Source of the DNA: Lacinutrix jangbogonensis
GTDB lineage: Bacteria > Bacteroidota > Bacteroidia > Flavobacteriales > Flavobacteriaceae
NCBI RefSeq assembly: GCF_000797445.1
Contig: NZ_JSWF01000021.1
Coordinates: 24,839-88,838, forward strand
Length of the DNA stretch: 64,000 nucleotides
Reading direction: 5' to 3'
Shown here piece after piece: positions 43,623 to 53,319 of the stretch. Both the position numbers and the translations under genes were made by a program. Within the stretch, counting starts at the first letter, position 1, and each line of letters starts with the position of its first letter. The notes under the pieces were generated by a model. It did no database searches. It was not told where the DNA came from and worked only from the letters and a program-made list of their open reading frames with translations.

Positions 43623-46448
43623 TTATAATTTATTGCCATAAATATCTAATTCAACAATAGATTTTCCAAGTTTTTTTACTTCGTCAAATTGAGTTGCTTT
43701 ATCACCAACAATAACATAAATCATATCCTCTTCGTTTAGATATTTAGAAATAATAGTTTTGTAATTTTTTAAAGACATATTAACCAATTCCTCTTGATCA
43801 TCTTCTGTAAATGTTTTAGACAGGTTGTATTTACTGATTTTTCTTAGCATGCCTAATTGAGCTCCTAAACTTTCGAAAGCTCTAGTATTTCCTTTTAAAA
43901 TTTTATTTTTAGTAAGTTCTACTTCTGTTTCCGTAAAGTCTTGTTCATAATTTGCAACCATATTCTTAATAATTTCTAAAGACTTTAATGTTGCATTTGC
44001 TCTTACGCTAGTTCTAATTGTAAATGGAGACACTTCTTTACTTCTGCCTATGCCTGAATAAGCTCCATAAGTATATCCTTTACCTATTCTTAAGGTTTGA
44101 AATAATTTCCCGCTAGAACCTCCTCCTAGAATTTCGTTTGCAAAACTCAAATTATTTGCATCTTCATTGTCATGTGATAATACTAATTTCCCTATTAAAC
44201 ATACCGATTGCTTCGCTCCTGGAAAGTCAATAAAATACAGTTGATTTTTTGCTGTGCTTTCTGGTAATTGAAATACTGGAAGGACTACACTTTTAGTATC
44301 CCAATTGTTTAAAGATTCTAATGTGCTTTTAATAGCCACTTTATCTAATGCGCCAGCGATATGAAATGTTGCTTGTTCTGGTGAAAAACTCCTAAAATAC
44401 GCTTTTAAATCAGCAATAGAAATAGCTTTAACCGATTCTTGAGTTCCAGAACCTGGAACAGAAAAAATATGCTTTTCACCATATATTAACTTATTATAAG
44501 CCATCGAAGCAATACTATTAGGGTTAGCTTCCCTACCTTTTAAACTCGTTTCTAAGGCGTTTTTAAGTCTTGTAAATTCTACTTCATCCCAACGTGGTTC
44601 TATAATTATTTCTCTAATCAATGCAATGGTTTCATCGAAATTTTTAGCTAAACACGATCCAGTGATATGGAATGCTTCATTTGTAGAATACGTGTTAATA
44701 TTTGCTCCCAATAAACCAATAGCTTCCTCCAAATCTGCTGGTGTTTTATTAGCAGTACCTTCTAACATTAAATCTCCTAACAAATTAGCGACTCCAGATT
44801 TATGCATTGGGTCTAATAAATGACCTCCAGGAATGGTAATATCGAATTGTACTAATGGCACTTCGTTATTTTCAATACCATAAATTGTCATGCCATTGCT
44901 AAGCGCATCTTGCCAAACAGTGGGAGATTTAAACAACGGTAATTCACCATAAGCGGGTTCACTTCTATCGTGTTTAGAAGGTGTTTTGTTGTAAACAGCT
45001 TCAGCACCTTGACTAACTTCTTCGTTAGCAACATCCTTTTTTACTTCTTCAATCCAAACGGTAGCTTTTTCTGCTTCGGCTACAGCCAAATCTAAACTCC
45101 CTTTTGGCACTACGCTCGTCATTACATAGTTTTCATCTTTTAAATAGTTGTTATACACGCGCATAACATCTTCTGCAGTAACAGCGTTTGTTAGTTTAGC
45201 TGTCTGCGTAATATAACTTGGATCTCCTTTATACTCATTATCTTCGACTAACTGAAACGCTTTATTTAAGACTGTACTAATACCTCTGTATAAATTAGTT
45301 TCAAGTTCTGCTTTAATACGTTTTAAATCACTTGTATTAACACCTTCTTTTTCAAAACGTAGCAAACCTTCATCTATAGCCGATTTTACTTTATCTAAAT
45401 CTATTCCAGCATTAGCGCGTACTCTAAAAACAAATTCACCTGCCAATTCGCTACTGCTTTGGTAAGTTCCAATTCCAGGTGCTAATTTTTGTTCTTCAAC
45501 AATAGTTTTATAAAGTGGTGCTTTTTTACTTCCACTTAACAACTGACCTAAAATCTCTAATGCATATTTATCTTGGTTATATTGCTCTACAGTTGGAAAT
45601 GTCATGCGTAATTCTGGTAATTTTGCAAAACCATCTTCAAAATATAAAGATTTTGTTTCCTTTAGTTTTACTGGCATTGGCTTTAAAATTTCAACTTCTG
45701 GCCCACTTGGTATTTCTCCAAACCATTTTTTAACCAGAGCTTTTGTTTCTTTAATATCAATATCTCCTGCAATTACTAAAGACGCATTACTTGCACCATA
45801 ATATTGCTTATAAAATTCTTTTACATCATCTATAGTTGCGGCTTGTAAATCTGGCAAAGCACCAATTACTGTCCAATTATAGGGATGTGTTTCAGGATAT
45901 AGATTTTTACGTTTAATTTCATCTGTATAACCATAAGCAGCATTATCAACACGCTGACGCTTCTCGTTTTTAACCACTTGTTTTTCCCGTTCTAAGGCTT
46001 CTTTTGTTACTGTATTAATCATATAACCAAAGCGGTCAGAATCTATCCAAAGAATTTTCTCAAAAGCATCTTTTGGTACCACTTCGTAATACACAGTATA
46101 ATCGTTAGAAGTACCGCCATTTCTACTACCTCCCCATTCTGGTATCATTTTTCGGTTAGCGCCAACAGGAACATTCTCACTATCATTAAAGCTCATGTGT
46201 TCGAAAAAGTGAGCAAATCCTGTACGTCCTGGTTTTTCTCTATTAGAACCTACATGCATCATAGTTGCAACGGCTACAATGGGATCACTATGATCTTCGT
46301 GCAAAATAACTTCAAGTCCATTATCTAGAGTGAATTTCTCGTAGTCGATTTTAAATACTTCTTCTTTAGAAGCTGGTTTTTCTGTATTCGAACAACTAAA
46401 TGAAAATAAAATAATACTAAATAAAACGATTTGCTTTAATACACGCAT
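43623..46448 (-). CDS. M16 family zinc metallopeptidase lipoprotein
   Basis: The 941-residue protein has a lipoprotein signal (SFSC, Cys19). It holds two tandem M16 repeats. The active half has the inverted zinc motif HxxEH (H80-F-F-E83-H84) and a distal glutamate helix (EREKQVVKNEKRQ); the C-terminal half (from about 505) is the inactive partner (HLLDPMHKSGVANLLGDLMLEGT). This is the pitrilysin/insulinase-like peptidase of Bacteroidota that degrades peptides in the periplasm. It starts a two-gene unit with the acetyltransferase. Confidence 0.92.
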   Translation of the reverse strand: MRVLKQIVLFSIILFSFSCSNTEKPASKEEVFKIDYEKFTLDNGLEVILHEDHSDPIVAVATMMHVGSNREKPGRTGFAHFFEHMSFNDSENVPVGANRKMIPEWGGSRNGGTSNDYTVYYEVVPKDAFEKILWIDSDRFGYMINTVTKEALEREKQVVKNEKRQRVDNAAYGYTDEIKRKNLYPETHPYNWTVIGALPDLQAATIDDVKEFYKQYYGASNASLVIAGDIDIKETKALVKKWFGEIPSGPEVEILKPMPVKLKETKSLYFEDGFAKLPELRMTFPTVEQYNQDKYALEILGQLLSGSKKAPLYKTIVEEQKLAPGIGTYQSSSELAGEFVFRVRANAGIDLDKVKSAIDEGLLRFEKEGVNTSDLKRIKAELETNLYRGISTVLNKAFQLVEDNEYKGDPSYITQTAKLTNAVTAEDVMRVYNNYLKDENYVMTSVVPKGSLDLAVAEAEKATVWIEEVKKDVANEEVSQGAEAVYNKTPSKHDRSEPAYGELPLFKSPTVWQDALSNGMTIYGIENNEVPLVQFDITIPGGHLLDPMHKSGVANLLGDLMLEGTANKTPADLEEAIGLLGANINTYSTNEAFHITGSCLAKNFDETIALIREIIIEPRWDEVEFTRLKNALETSLKGREANPNSIASMAYNKLIYGEKHIFSVPGSGTQESVKAISIADLKAYFRSFSPEQATFHIAGALDKVAIKSTLESLNNWDTKSVVLPVFQLPESTAKNQLYFIDFPGAKQSVCLIGKLVLSHDNEDANNLSFANEILGGGSSGKLFQTLRIGKGYTYGAYSGIGRSKEVSPFTIRTSVRANATLKSLEIIKNMVANYEQDFTETEVELTKNKILKGNTRAFESLGAQLGMLRKISKYNLSKTFTEDDQEELVNMSLKNYKTIISKYLNEEDMIYVIVGDKATQFDEVKKLGKSIVELDIYGNKL

Positions 46449-46557
46449 GATAATAACTTTTTAAATTTATGCAATAAAGGTATATTATTATTTAATGTTA
46501 ATTGTATTAATTATACGAATTTTAGTAAGTTTACAACTTTCCTAAATTATATATATA

Positions 46558-48735
46558 ATGAAGAAAATCATCCTATTAATTGCGTTATTTATAGTAACGG
46601 TGAGTTCCATTACTGCACAGCAATCTATTGCAAGACAGTGGAACGAAGAATTATTAAGTGCTATTCGTATAGATTTTGCAAGACCTACAGTACATGCTAG
46701 AAACTTATTCCATACTTCTACCGCTATGTATGATACGTGGGCCCTTTTTGATCCACAAGCAGAAACTGTTTTTTTAGGAAAAATATATCAAGGCCACCAC
46801 TTTACTTTTAATGGCATTGCAACACCTTCGAATATTGATGCCGCAAGAGCAGAAATGATGAGTTACACCATGTTTCGTTTGCTTAATCATCGTTTTGCAA
46901 ATGCTCCTAATTCGGCTACTACTTTAGCTTCAATTAGCACTTTTTTTAATGCTCTAGGTTATGATGACACGATTATATCGACAGACTATAGCACAAATTC
47001 TTACGCAGCTTTAGGAAATTATTTTGCACAAGAAATTATTGCTTTTGGAAATCAAGATAGCGCCAACGAACTGAATAGTTACGCTAACCAAAACTATACT
47101 GCTACAAATCAACCATTAGTTCTTCAATTATATGAAGACAATACAAGTATAAATCCAAACCTTTGGCAACCCCTAGCATTCGACGTATATGTAGACCAAA
47201 GCGGAAACACCTACCCTATTGATACACCAGAATTTTTAAGCCCTGAATGGGGCGAAGTGAGTCCGTTTGCTCTAAAGAACATCGATTTACAAATTATCAA
47301 CAATGGTTTCGATTGTTATGTTTATAACGATCCAGGACCACCAGATTACATACAAAACTCTAACGAAGACGGAATTGACGATCCTTATAAATGGTATTTT
47401 GCACTAGTCGCTTCTTGGTCTTCCCATTTAGACCCTAATGACAATACAATAATTGACATTTCCCCTGCTTCTATAGGCAATGTTGATATTGCAAACTACC
47501 CACAAACCTTTCAAGAATATCAAGCGTTTTACAACTTTACTGCTGGTGGAGATTCTGGAACAGGACATGCTTTAAATCCAAATACAGGGTTAGCATACAC
47601 ACCTCAATTAATTAAAAGAAGTGATTATGCTAGAGTTTTAGCAGAGTTTTGGGCTGATGGGCCTGATTCGGAAACACCACCAGGACATTGGTTTACAGTT
47701 TTGAATTATGTAAGCGATCATGTAGATACTGTAAAGCAATTTAATGGTCAAGGTTTGGTTTTAAGTGATTTAGAATGGGATGTTAAAAGCTATTTAACCT
47801 TAGGTGGCGCAATGCATGATTCTGCAGTAAACATATGGGGAATTAAAGGCTATTACGATTATATTCGTCCCGTTTCAGCTATTAGATACCTAGCAGGAAA
47901 AGGACAAAGTACTGATGCTAGTTTACCAAGTTACGATCCGCATGGCATGCCACTTATTACTAATTTAATTGAACTCGTTACTATTGGTGATCCTTTAGCA
48001 GGACCTAATGATGAAAACATAGATAAAATTAAAATAAAAGCATGGAAAGGCCCTGATTATATTGCAGATCCAAATACAGATGCCGCAGGTGTAGATTGGA
48101 TTCTAGGAGAAAAATGGTGGCCTTACCAGCGTCCTACATTTGTTACTCCTCCTTTTGCAGGTTACCTTTCTGGACACTCTACTTTTTCAAGAGCTGCCGC
48201 AGAAGTGCTCACATTAATAACTGGTGATGCCTTTTTTCCAGGCGGAATGGGAACTTTTAGTGTTACTCAAAACGATTTTTTAGTCTTTGAAGAAGGGCCT
48301 ACGGAAAGCTTTACTTTACAATGGGCAACGTACAGAGACGCATCAGACCAAACAAGTTTATCACGTATTTGGGGAGGAATTCATCCTCCAATAGACGATA
48401 TTAGAGGTCGCATAATTGGAGATAAAATTGGCAAAGATGCTTATGCTTTAGCTGTACAATATTTTGACGCTACTCTATCAACTACAGAAAACACTTTGAA
48501 TAACACAGTGACCATTTATCCTAATCCCGTTTTAGATCAATTGCATGTGAAAACTAATTTTTTAGATCATTTAGTTGTAGAAATATATAGTTTGAATGGA
48601 ATGTTAATTCAATCAAAAAACATGGATAATAGCGAGAGTGTAAATGTTTCAAATTTATCTTCGGGCATCTATATTGCTAAGTTTATTCAGCAAAATTCTA
48701 ACGAAACAATAATAAAGAAATTAATAAAAAAATAG
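46558..48735 (+). CDS. Vanadium-dependent haloperoxidase/PAP2-like secreted protein with T9SS tail
   Basis: The 725-residue protein has a signal peptide (to about residue 20), an N-terminal helical domain and the PAP2/haloperoxidase core. Vanadate-binding motifs are seen: KWWPYQRP (KxxxxxRP-like), YLSGHS (about residue 540) and SRIWGGIHPPIDD, which fits SRxxxxxHxxxD exactly. The last 75 residues are a T9SS sorting domain (YPNPVLDQLHV, ending KKLIKK). It is exported and would oxidise halides with H2O2 or act as a phosphatase; the haloperoxidase reading is favoured by length and motifs. The next gene follows after one base. Confidence 0.88.
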   Translation: MKKIILLIALFIVTVSSITAQQSIARQWNEELLSAIRIDFARPTVHARNLFHTSTAMYDTWALFDPQAETVFLGKIYQGHHFTFNGIATPSNIDAARAEMMSYTMFRLLNHRFANAPNSATTLASISTFFNALGYDDTIISTDYSTNSYAALGNYFAQEIIAFGNQDSANELNSYANQNYTATNQPLVLQLYEDNTSINPNLWQPLAFDVYVDQSGNTYPIDTPEFLSPEWGEVSPFALKNIDLQIINNGFDCYVYNDPGPPDYIQNSNEDGIDDPYKWYFALVASWSSHLDPNDNTIIDISPASIGNVDIANYPQTFQEYQAFYNFTAGGDSGTGHALNPNTGLAYTPQLIKRSDYARVLAEFWADGPDSETPPGHWFTVLNYVSDHVDTVKQFNGQGLVLSDLEWDVKSYLTLGGAMHDSAVNIWGIKGYYDYIRPVSAIRYLAGKGQSTDASLPSYDPHGMPLITNLIELVTIGDPLAGPNDENIDKIKIKAWKGPDYIADPNTDAAGVDWILGEKWWPYQRPTFVTPPFAGYLSGHSTFSRAAAEVLTLITGDAFFPGGMGTFSVTQNDFLVFEEGPTESFTLQWATYRDASDQTSLSRIWGGIHPPIDDIRGRIIGDKIGKDAYALAVQYFDATLSTTENTLNNTVTIYPNPVLDQLHVKTNFLDHLVVEIYSLNGMLIQSKNMDNSESVNVSNLSSGIYIAKFIQQNSNETIIKKLIKK

Positions 48736-48736
48736 T

Positions 48737-49030
48737 ATGCTTAAAGCCTTTCGAATTATAGCCTTCCTAGAAGGAACATCCTATCTACTATTAATGGGAG
48801 CTTCAATATACAAACGCATGCCAGAAGGAAACGACGCTTATGTAAAACTCCTGGGCATGCCTCATGGATTATTATTTGTAGCCTATATTGCGCTTGCTGT
48901 TTTTTTAAGAATTACTTATAAGTGGAACACTAAAACGTTTATCATTATTGTATTAGGTTCACTAATACCATTTGGGGCTTTCTATGTTGATAAAAAATAC
49001 TTAAAACCATTGGCTAATATTAAATATTAA
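48737..49030 (+). CDS. DUF3817 membrane protein
   Basis: The 97-residue protein has three membrane segments and the DUF3817 pattern (FRIIAFLEGTSYLLLM, GMPHGLLFVAYI). Function unknown. It starts one base after the haloperoxidase stop, so the two are co-transcribed. Confidence 0.85.
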   Translation: MLKAFRIIAFLEGTSYLLLMGASIYKRMPEGNDAYVKLLGMPHGLLFVAYIALAVFLRITYKWNTKTFIIIVLGSLIPFGAFYVDKKYLKPLANIKY

Positions 49031-49105
49031 ACAGGTGTCCAATTATCACCCTTGCCTGCCCGAACCTTGTTTTTAAATTACTTAAATATTAGTAGATAAC
49101 GACTA

Positions 49106-49222
49106 GAAGTTGTTGTTGTAAAAAAAGTAGGTTTTTGGGCAAGTTACTGTGAGTATGGTCGTACTAAAAAAACAAACTTGGTTGCGTTATACAGAGAATA
49201 TAAAAGCATCACTTTTCGTTAA
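49106..49222 (+). pseudogene. Remnant of a thioredoxin-like (TlpA-type) gene
   Basis: A frame without a start reads VVVVKKVGFWASYC, then a short link, then NLVALYREYKSITF and a stop. This parallels VxFWASWCxPCxxENPNLVxLYxxYKxxGF of TlpA/ResA-like proteins, but the CxxC is lost (YCEYG). There is no remaining upstream or downstream domain in frame. A further open stretch just downstream (SASQKISGRALEQGIK, ending near 49325) may be another relic. I see no transposon next to it. Confidence 0.55.
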
Positions 49223-49322
49223 GTTGTGGAATCTATTCCTTTTAAATTATTAAAAAAAAAGGAAATAGTGCTAGTCAGAAAATCTCTGGTCGTGCTTTAG
49301 AACAAGGTATTAAAAGAATAAG

Positions 49323-49712
49323 TTAATCTTTTAACCTATCGCTAACATACTCAACTTTAGTTTTCCCATGCGGCTTAGGCTTTCCATCTTCACCTAAATT
49401 AACCATAGTAATATTTTCTACTGTAATAATAGTTTCACGTGTCATCATATTTCTTACTGCACATTTTAATGTGATTGATGATTTTCCAAAGTTCTTAACT
49501 TCCATTCCTATTTCAACAATATCCCCTTTTACAGCCTTACTGTTAAAGTTTATTTCACTCATGTACTTAGTGACTATTTTTGAATTATTTAGCTGTACAA
49601 CAGTATATAATGCTGCTTCCTCATCAATCCAAGCTAATAAACGACCTCCAAATAAAGTGCCATTAGGGTTTAAATCTTCGGGTTTTACCCATTTTCTTGT
49701 GTGAAATTTCAT
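49323..49712 (-). CDS. Acyl-CoA thioesterase (hotdog fold)
   Basis: Starting at MKFHTRKWVKPEDL the product is 129 residues. NPNGTLFGGRLLAWIDEEAA is the conserved YciA/BFIT-like core with catalytic Asp, followed by VNLGEDGKPKPHG. It hydrolyses acyl-CoA esters in the cytoplasm. A 16-residue longer start (from 49760) is possible but the extra residues are hydrophobic and not conserved. Confidence 0.88.
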   Translation of the reverse strand: MKFHTRKWVKPEDLNPNGTLFGGRLLAWIDEEAALYTVVQLNNSKIVTKYMSEINFNSKAVKGDIVEIGMEVKNFGKSSITLKCAVRNMMTRETIITVENITMVNLGEDGKPKPHGKTKVEYVSDRLKD

Positions 49713-49824
49713 AGTAAAATAATTTATTATAAAGGTAATTGTTGATAAGAGCGTTAACAAGAAATTTCAATATGAAATCATTATAGCCTCATAAATTAAT
49801 ATTTTTATAAAAAAACATCTAATT

Positions 49825-50241
49825 ATGAGAACTAGAGATTTACAACTATTAGAGATTAGACCTCTAATACATTCCATTAAAATAAATGATAATATGAGCA
49901 AGGAAGAACGTTTTCAAAACTTAACGTTACGTCCAATTATTAAACTACAAAACGATTTACTTATAGCAGTCTTTAGAAACTACATTACAAATCACAAAAA
50001 TGTATTTTACGAGCTCACTACCGAAAGACGTTTGCAGTATATGGACAATGCAACCCATAAAGATATTAAGTTTAGAAATGTGCTAAAAGGAATGATAATT
50101 GGACAGTTTACTTCAGATGAATATATTCTTTATAACGAAAGTTCCTCAGCATTAAATAAACGTATGATGAATATTATTATACAACGCTTACAAAGCAATA
50201 TTCAATTGTTTGAAAAAGCTCAAATTCTTGCAGCTATTTAA
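49825..50241 (+). CDS. Conserved hypothetical protein, helical
   Basis: The 138-residue protein is predicted to be mostly helical and soluble, with the segment NLTLRPIIKLQNDLLIAVFRNYI and DIKFRNVLKGMIIGQFT. Similar proteins in flavobacteria are, as I recall, annotated loosely as glyoxalase, which the sequence does not support. No motif known to me. Confidence 0.65.
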   Translation: MRTRDLQLLEIRPLIHSIKINDNMSKEERFQNLTLRPIIKLQNDLLIAVFRNYITNHKNVFYELTTERRLQYMDNATHKDIKFRNVLKGMIIGQFTSDEYILYNESSSALNKRMMNIIIQRLQSNIQLFEKAQILAAI

Positions 50242-50308
50242 TAAAAAAGATGCTAGCCGTTGCCTTGAGGATTCCGCTAAACCTGTTTTTAGTATAAAAT
50301 GTAGTACA

Positions 50309-50974
50309 CTAAATTAAAGACATTCCATTTAAATCAGTAGTTAATACATCACTCATGTAATCGAAAAAAGGACGCATAGCTTTAAAATTATCGCTTACGT
50401 TTTTGGCAAAATTTGGTGATTGCACTTCTTTATCTGTAAATTTATGTGAGAAAATATATTGTTTTTTACGCAATAAATCTATTGCAAGATGCTCTTTATC
50501 AAAACCTTTTGGCGCCGTTTTTAAAGCGTCACCTTCTAACTCTCCCCAAGCAGATGTAAAGGTTTTATTATTTAAAATGTCTCGTATTTCGCTATCATCC
50601 ATTTCAAATTCCTTTCTTATTCTAAGTAAATCCTCTTTTTCAGGACTCCAAAAACCAGCCGCCATAAAATTGTTCCCAGGTTGAATTTGTAAATAGCAAC
50701 CACCTCTTAGTTGTGGCTTAGCACGATGAAAACTGCCTCCAAAATTATTTTTATAAGGTTGCTTGTTTTTTGAGAATCGTACATCTCTATAAATTCTAAA
50801 CAATTTCATTTTATCAAATTGGTCATGAGTTTCCATTTCTATGTAAACATCATTAAATAAAACTTTAACTTCAGCTAAAGCAGTATCGTACTCCTTTTTG
50901 TTTTCCGCAAACCAATCTCGGTTATTGTTTTTTTCTAATTTTCCAAGGAAATCTAAGGTCAGTTTAATGCTCAT
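50309..50974 (-). CDS. DUF2461 family protein
   Basis: The 221-residue protein has the family signature IYRDVRFSKNKQPYKNNF and LRGGCYLQIQPGN. DUF2461 is a conserved cytoplasmic family of unknown function. It is 69 bases downstream of the TruA-like gene on the same strand. Confidence 0.88.
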   Translation of the reverse strand: MSIKLTLDFLGKLEKNNNRDWFAENKKEYDTALAEVKVLFNDVYIEMETHDQFDKMKLFRIYRDVRFSKNKQPYKNNFGGSFHRAKPQLRGGCYLQIQPGNNFMAAGFWSPEKEDLLRIRKEFEMDDSEIRDILNNKTFTSAWGELEGDALKTAPKGFDKEHLAIDLLRKKQYIFSHKFTDKEVQSPNFAKNVSDNFKAMRPFFDYMSDVLTTDLNGMSLI

Positions 50975-51043
50975 ATTGTTTTATTTACTCTATAAAAATA
51001 CAAAAGTATAAATAGAGTTTATACTTTAAATTCTAGGAAATTG

Positions 51044-51820
51044 TTATTCAAATTCAACCGACTTCAATATCAAGCCTGAAGCTGGCGCAACATAATCTAT
51101 CTTTACTATATTATCGGGCTTTAAGGATGCTTCAATATCTTGAAATGTTAGCTTCCCTTTTCCCAAATCTATTAAGGTGCCCATCATTAATCGTATTTGA
51201 TTTCGCATAAACCCTTTTCCTCTAACACGTAATAAGTAACTTTTCTTAGGGAAAAAATTAGCAGAATATATAGTGTTCTCAACAATCTCACAGGTTAAAA
51301 TTTCACGAATATAAATACCATTATCCGTTGGTTTGTAACAATACTTTTTTAAATAATGTTCACCTTCAAATAACTTTGCTGCTCGTTTCATAAGCTCAAG
51401 ATCTAAATCATCAAGAACAGTAGTTAAAATTGGTGCACAAAAAGGATGAAACTTATCGCCAAAAGCAAATAAATACAAGTACTCTTTAATTTTTGAGTTT
51501 TGAATAATATTAAATTTACCATCAACTTCTTTAATCGTTAGTGCGCGAATATCTTGAGGTAAATTTCTATTAAAAAGTTTTAAAAAGGCTTCAAAATCCT
51601 CTATTGGCTCGTACAAAAATAATTCTATGGCCGTTTCTTCAGCCGAAACCATAGCATCTGTTCTACCAGAGGCTAAACTTTTAAAACGCTTGCCTTCCAT
51701 TATAAAATTCAATGTACGATCAACCATTAAATGCAATGTTTTTACATTTGGTTGTTTTTGCCAACCGTGAAACCGATAGCCTAAATATTGAATAGTAATA
51801 ACGTAGAAGAATTTTTTCAA
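51044..51820 (-). CDS. TruA-like tRNA pseudouridine synthase
   Basis: The 258-residue protein has the catalytic segment ASGRTDAMVSA with the conserved Asp (about residue 53) and a C-terminal KGFMRNQIRLMMGTLIDLGKG segment of the TruA family. It isomerises uridines in the tRNA anticodon stem, although the usual GRTDxGVHA is altered to GRTDAMVSA. A second truA may exist elsewhere, so this could be a divergent paralogue. Confidence 0.85.
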   Translation of the reverse strand: MKKFFYVITIQYLGYRFHGWQKQPNVKTLHLMVDRTLNFIMEGKRFKSLASGRTDAMVSAEETAIELFLYEPIEDFEAFLKLFNRNLPQDIRALTIKEVDGKFNIIQNSKIKEYLYLFAFGDKFHPFCAPILTTVLDDLDLELMKRAAKLFEGEHYLKKYCYKPTDNGIYIREILTCEIVENTIYSANFFPKKSYLLRVRGKGFMRNQIRLMMGTLIDLGKGKLTFQDIEASLKPDNIVKIDYVAPASGLILKSVEFE

Positions 51821-51918
51821 AAGAGTGTCAAATAATTTGCTCGAAAATAATCTATAAAATAGCGTTAAGCAAAAAAATTATAACTTGTATGCGAATTAAG
51901 TATCTAAAAACAAATATT

Positions 51919-52338
51919 ATGTCTGTAAATTTTAAACAAAAACCTCCTGTTTGGTTCTGGATAGTTGCCGTTATTGGCCTTCTATGGAACGTCATGGGAG
52001 TTAACCACTACCTTCAACAAGCCTACAATACAGAGCGTTTTAGAAATATGTACAGCCAAGAACAATTAGACATAGTCGCAAGCGCACCTTCTTGGGTAAC
52101 TGCTACTTTTGCAATTGCTGTATTTACAGGTTTCTTTGGCTTTGTATTTATATTACTAAGAAAAAAACTAGGATATGCTCTACTGCTAATATCACTTTTA
52201 GGAGTAATAATCCAAATGAGTCATATCTTAATTAGTGGACATGCTAGTAGTATTGGAATGACAATTATGATACTAGTTTTTGCTGTTATTTCTGTTCTTA
52301 TAGCACGGTTATTTAAAACAAAAGGTTGGATAAAATAA
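51919..52338 (+). CDS. Small membrane protein of unknown function
   Basis: Start at MSVNFKQKPP; 139 residues with four membrane segments (about 10-30, 60-80, 86-105, 112-130). The motif NVMGVNHYLQQAY is common to a small family seen in Bacteroidota, sometimes called 'sugar transporter' without evidence. Followed by a terminator. Confidence 0.6.
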   Translation: MSVNFKQKPPVWFWIVAVIGLLWNVMGVNHYLQQAYNTERFRNMYSQEQLDIVASAPSWVTATFAIAVFTGFFGFVFILLRKKLGYALLLISLLGVIIQMSHILISGHASSIGMTIMILVFAVISVLIARLFKTKGWIK

Positions 52339-52358
52339 TAGAATCCCAAAATAATTTA

Positions 52359-52394
52359 AAAGCATCAATCCTTAAATTTTAGGGTTGATGCTTT
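52359..52394 (+). terminator. Terminator before the orphan LytTR gene
   Basis: AAAGCATCAA pairs with TTGATGCTTT, extended by an inner CCT/AGG, with TTTTTTTAT after it on the plus strand. Confidence 0.8.
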
Positions 52395-52425
52395 TTTTAT
52401 TAATTTCGTTATAAACTAAGCGCTA

Positions 52426-53223
52426 TTGAATATTAAATATCCTTTTGACTCCTCTATAAAACACCATTTACTAATTGCTTTAGGCCTAGCTATTTGGATT
52501 TTTGTATTTCTGTATTTCACAGAACCTTTAGATGTTAGCGAATTTTATGAACATGAAAAATTATTATATTTACCACTTTATGGTAGCATTGGCGGCATTT
52601 CTTATTTAGTGTTTTTACCGTTACAATCATTCATACACAAAAAAAGTAATGGACAGTGGTTGATAAAACACGAACTTATTTTTTTAATTAGTTTTGCTTT
52701 TTTGGGTGTTATTTTCGCAAGACTATTGTATCTTTTTGTTGTAGTACCAAACGAACCTAATCCCTATCCACTAAGTTATCACTTAACAGGAATATTACTA
52801 CCAGCTTTACTAACGATACTTCCTATTATTATTTTTGGTCGTTTTGCATTTGGAAAATACCGAAACAAGAAACTTGAAGATCAAAAAATTGAAATTAAAG
52901 GCGAAGGGAATTACGAAAGCATAAGATTACTTATAAACGATTTAATTTGCGTAAAATCAAGCGACAATTATGTTGAAGTATTTTACCTCTCTAACAATAC
53001 ACTTAAGAAAAGTTTAATAAGAAATAAATTATCTGTAATCGCCGAATCCTTTCCAGAATTATTAAGAACGCATCGCTCCTATATTATTAATCCATATCAT
53101 TTTGAACAGTGGAAAACCGAAAAAGGCAAACATTTTTTACTTCTTTCTAATGCTATTGAAACTCCAATTTCTAAAACGTATCTAGAAGCTACTAAAAGAA
53201 CCTTAAATATCGCCACAACATAG
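52426..53223 (+). CDS. Membrane LytTR transcriptional regulator, TTG start
   Basis: The 265-residue protein has four membrane segments in its first 145 residues and a LytTR domain at about 160-262 (LLINDLICVKSSDNYVEVFY, LLRTHRSYIINPYHFE). It has no receiver domain. The frame starts at TTG; no ATG follows in the hydrophobic part, so TTG is the likely start. It is a membrane-tethered regulator without an obvious kinase. The S41 peptidase gene follows after 96 bases and may be a target. I find no box like those at 311-7909 here. Confidence 0.85.
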   Translation: MNIKYPFDSSIKHHLLIALGLAIWIFVFLYFTEPLDVSEFYEHEKLLYLPLYGSIGGISYLVFLPLQSFIHKKSNGQWLIKHELIFLISFAFLGVIFARLLYLFVVVPNEPNPYPLSYHLTGILLPALLTILPIIIFGRFAFGKYRNKKLEDQKIEIKGEGNYESIRLLINDLICVKSSDNYVEVFYLSNNTLKKSLIRNKLSVIAESFPELLRTHRSYIINPYHFEQWKTEKGKHFLLLSNAIETPISKTYLEATKRTLNIATT

Positions 53224-53319
53224 CACCATTACACCCCAAAGCACTATTATAATTGAGTTTGTAGTTGTTTCTGAAATATCTTTGCTTCAGAAAGTTTAAT
53301 AACATAAAACCAATTAATT

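Noticed and set aside
49825..50241. Glyoxalase annotation for the small helical protein
   Set aside because: No metal-binding or beta-alpha-beta-beta-beta pattern of the glyoxalase fold is visible.
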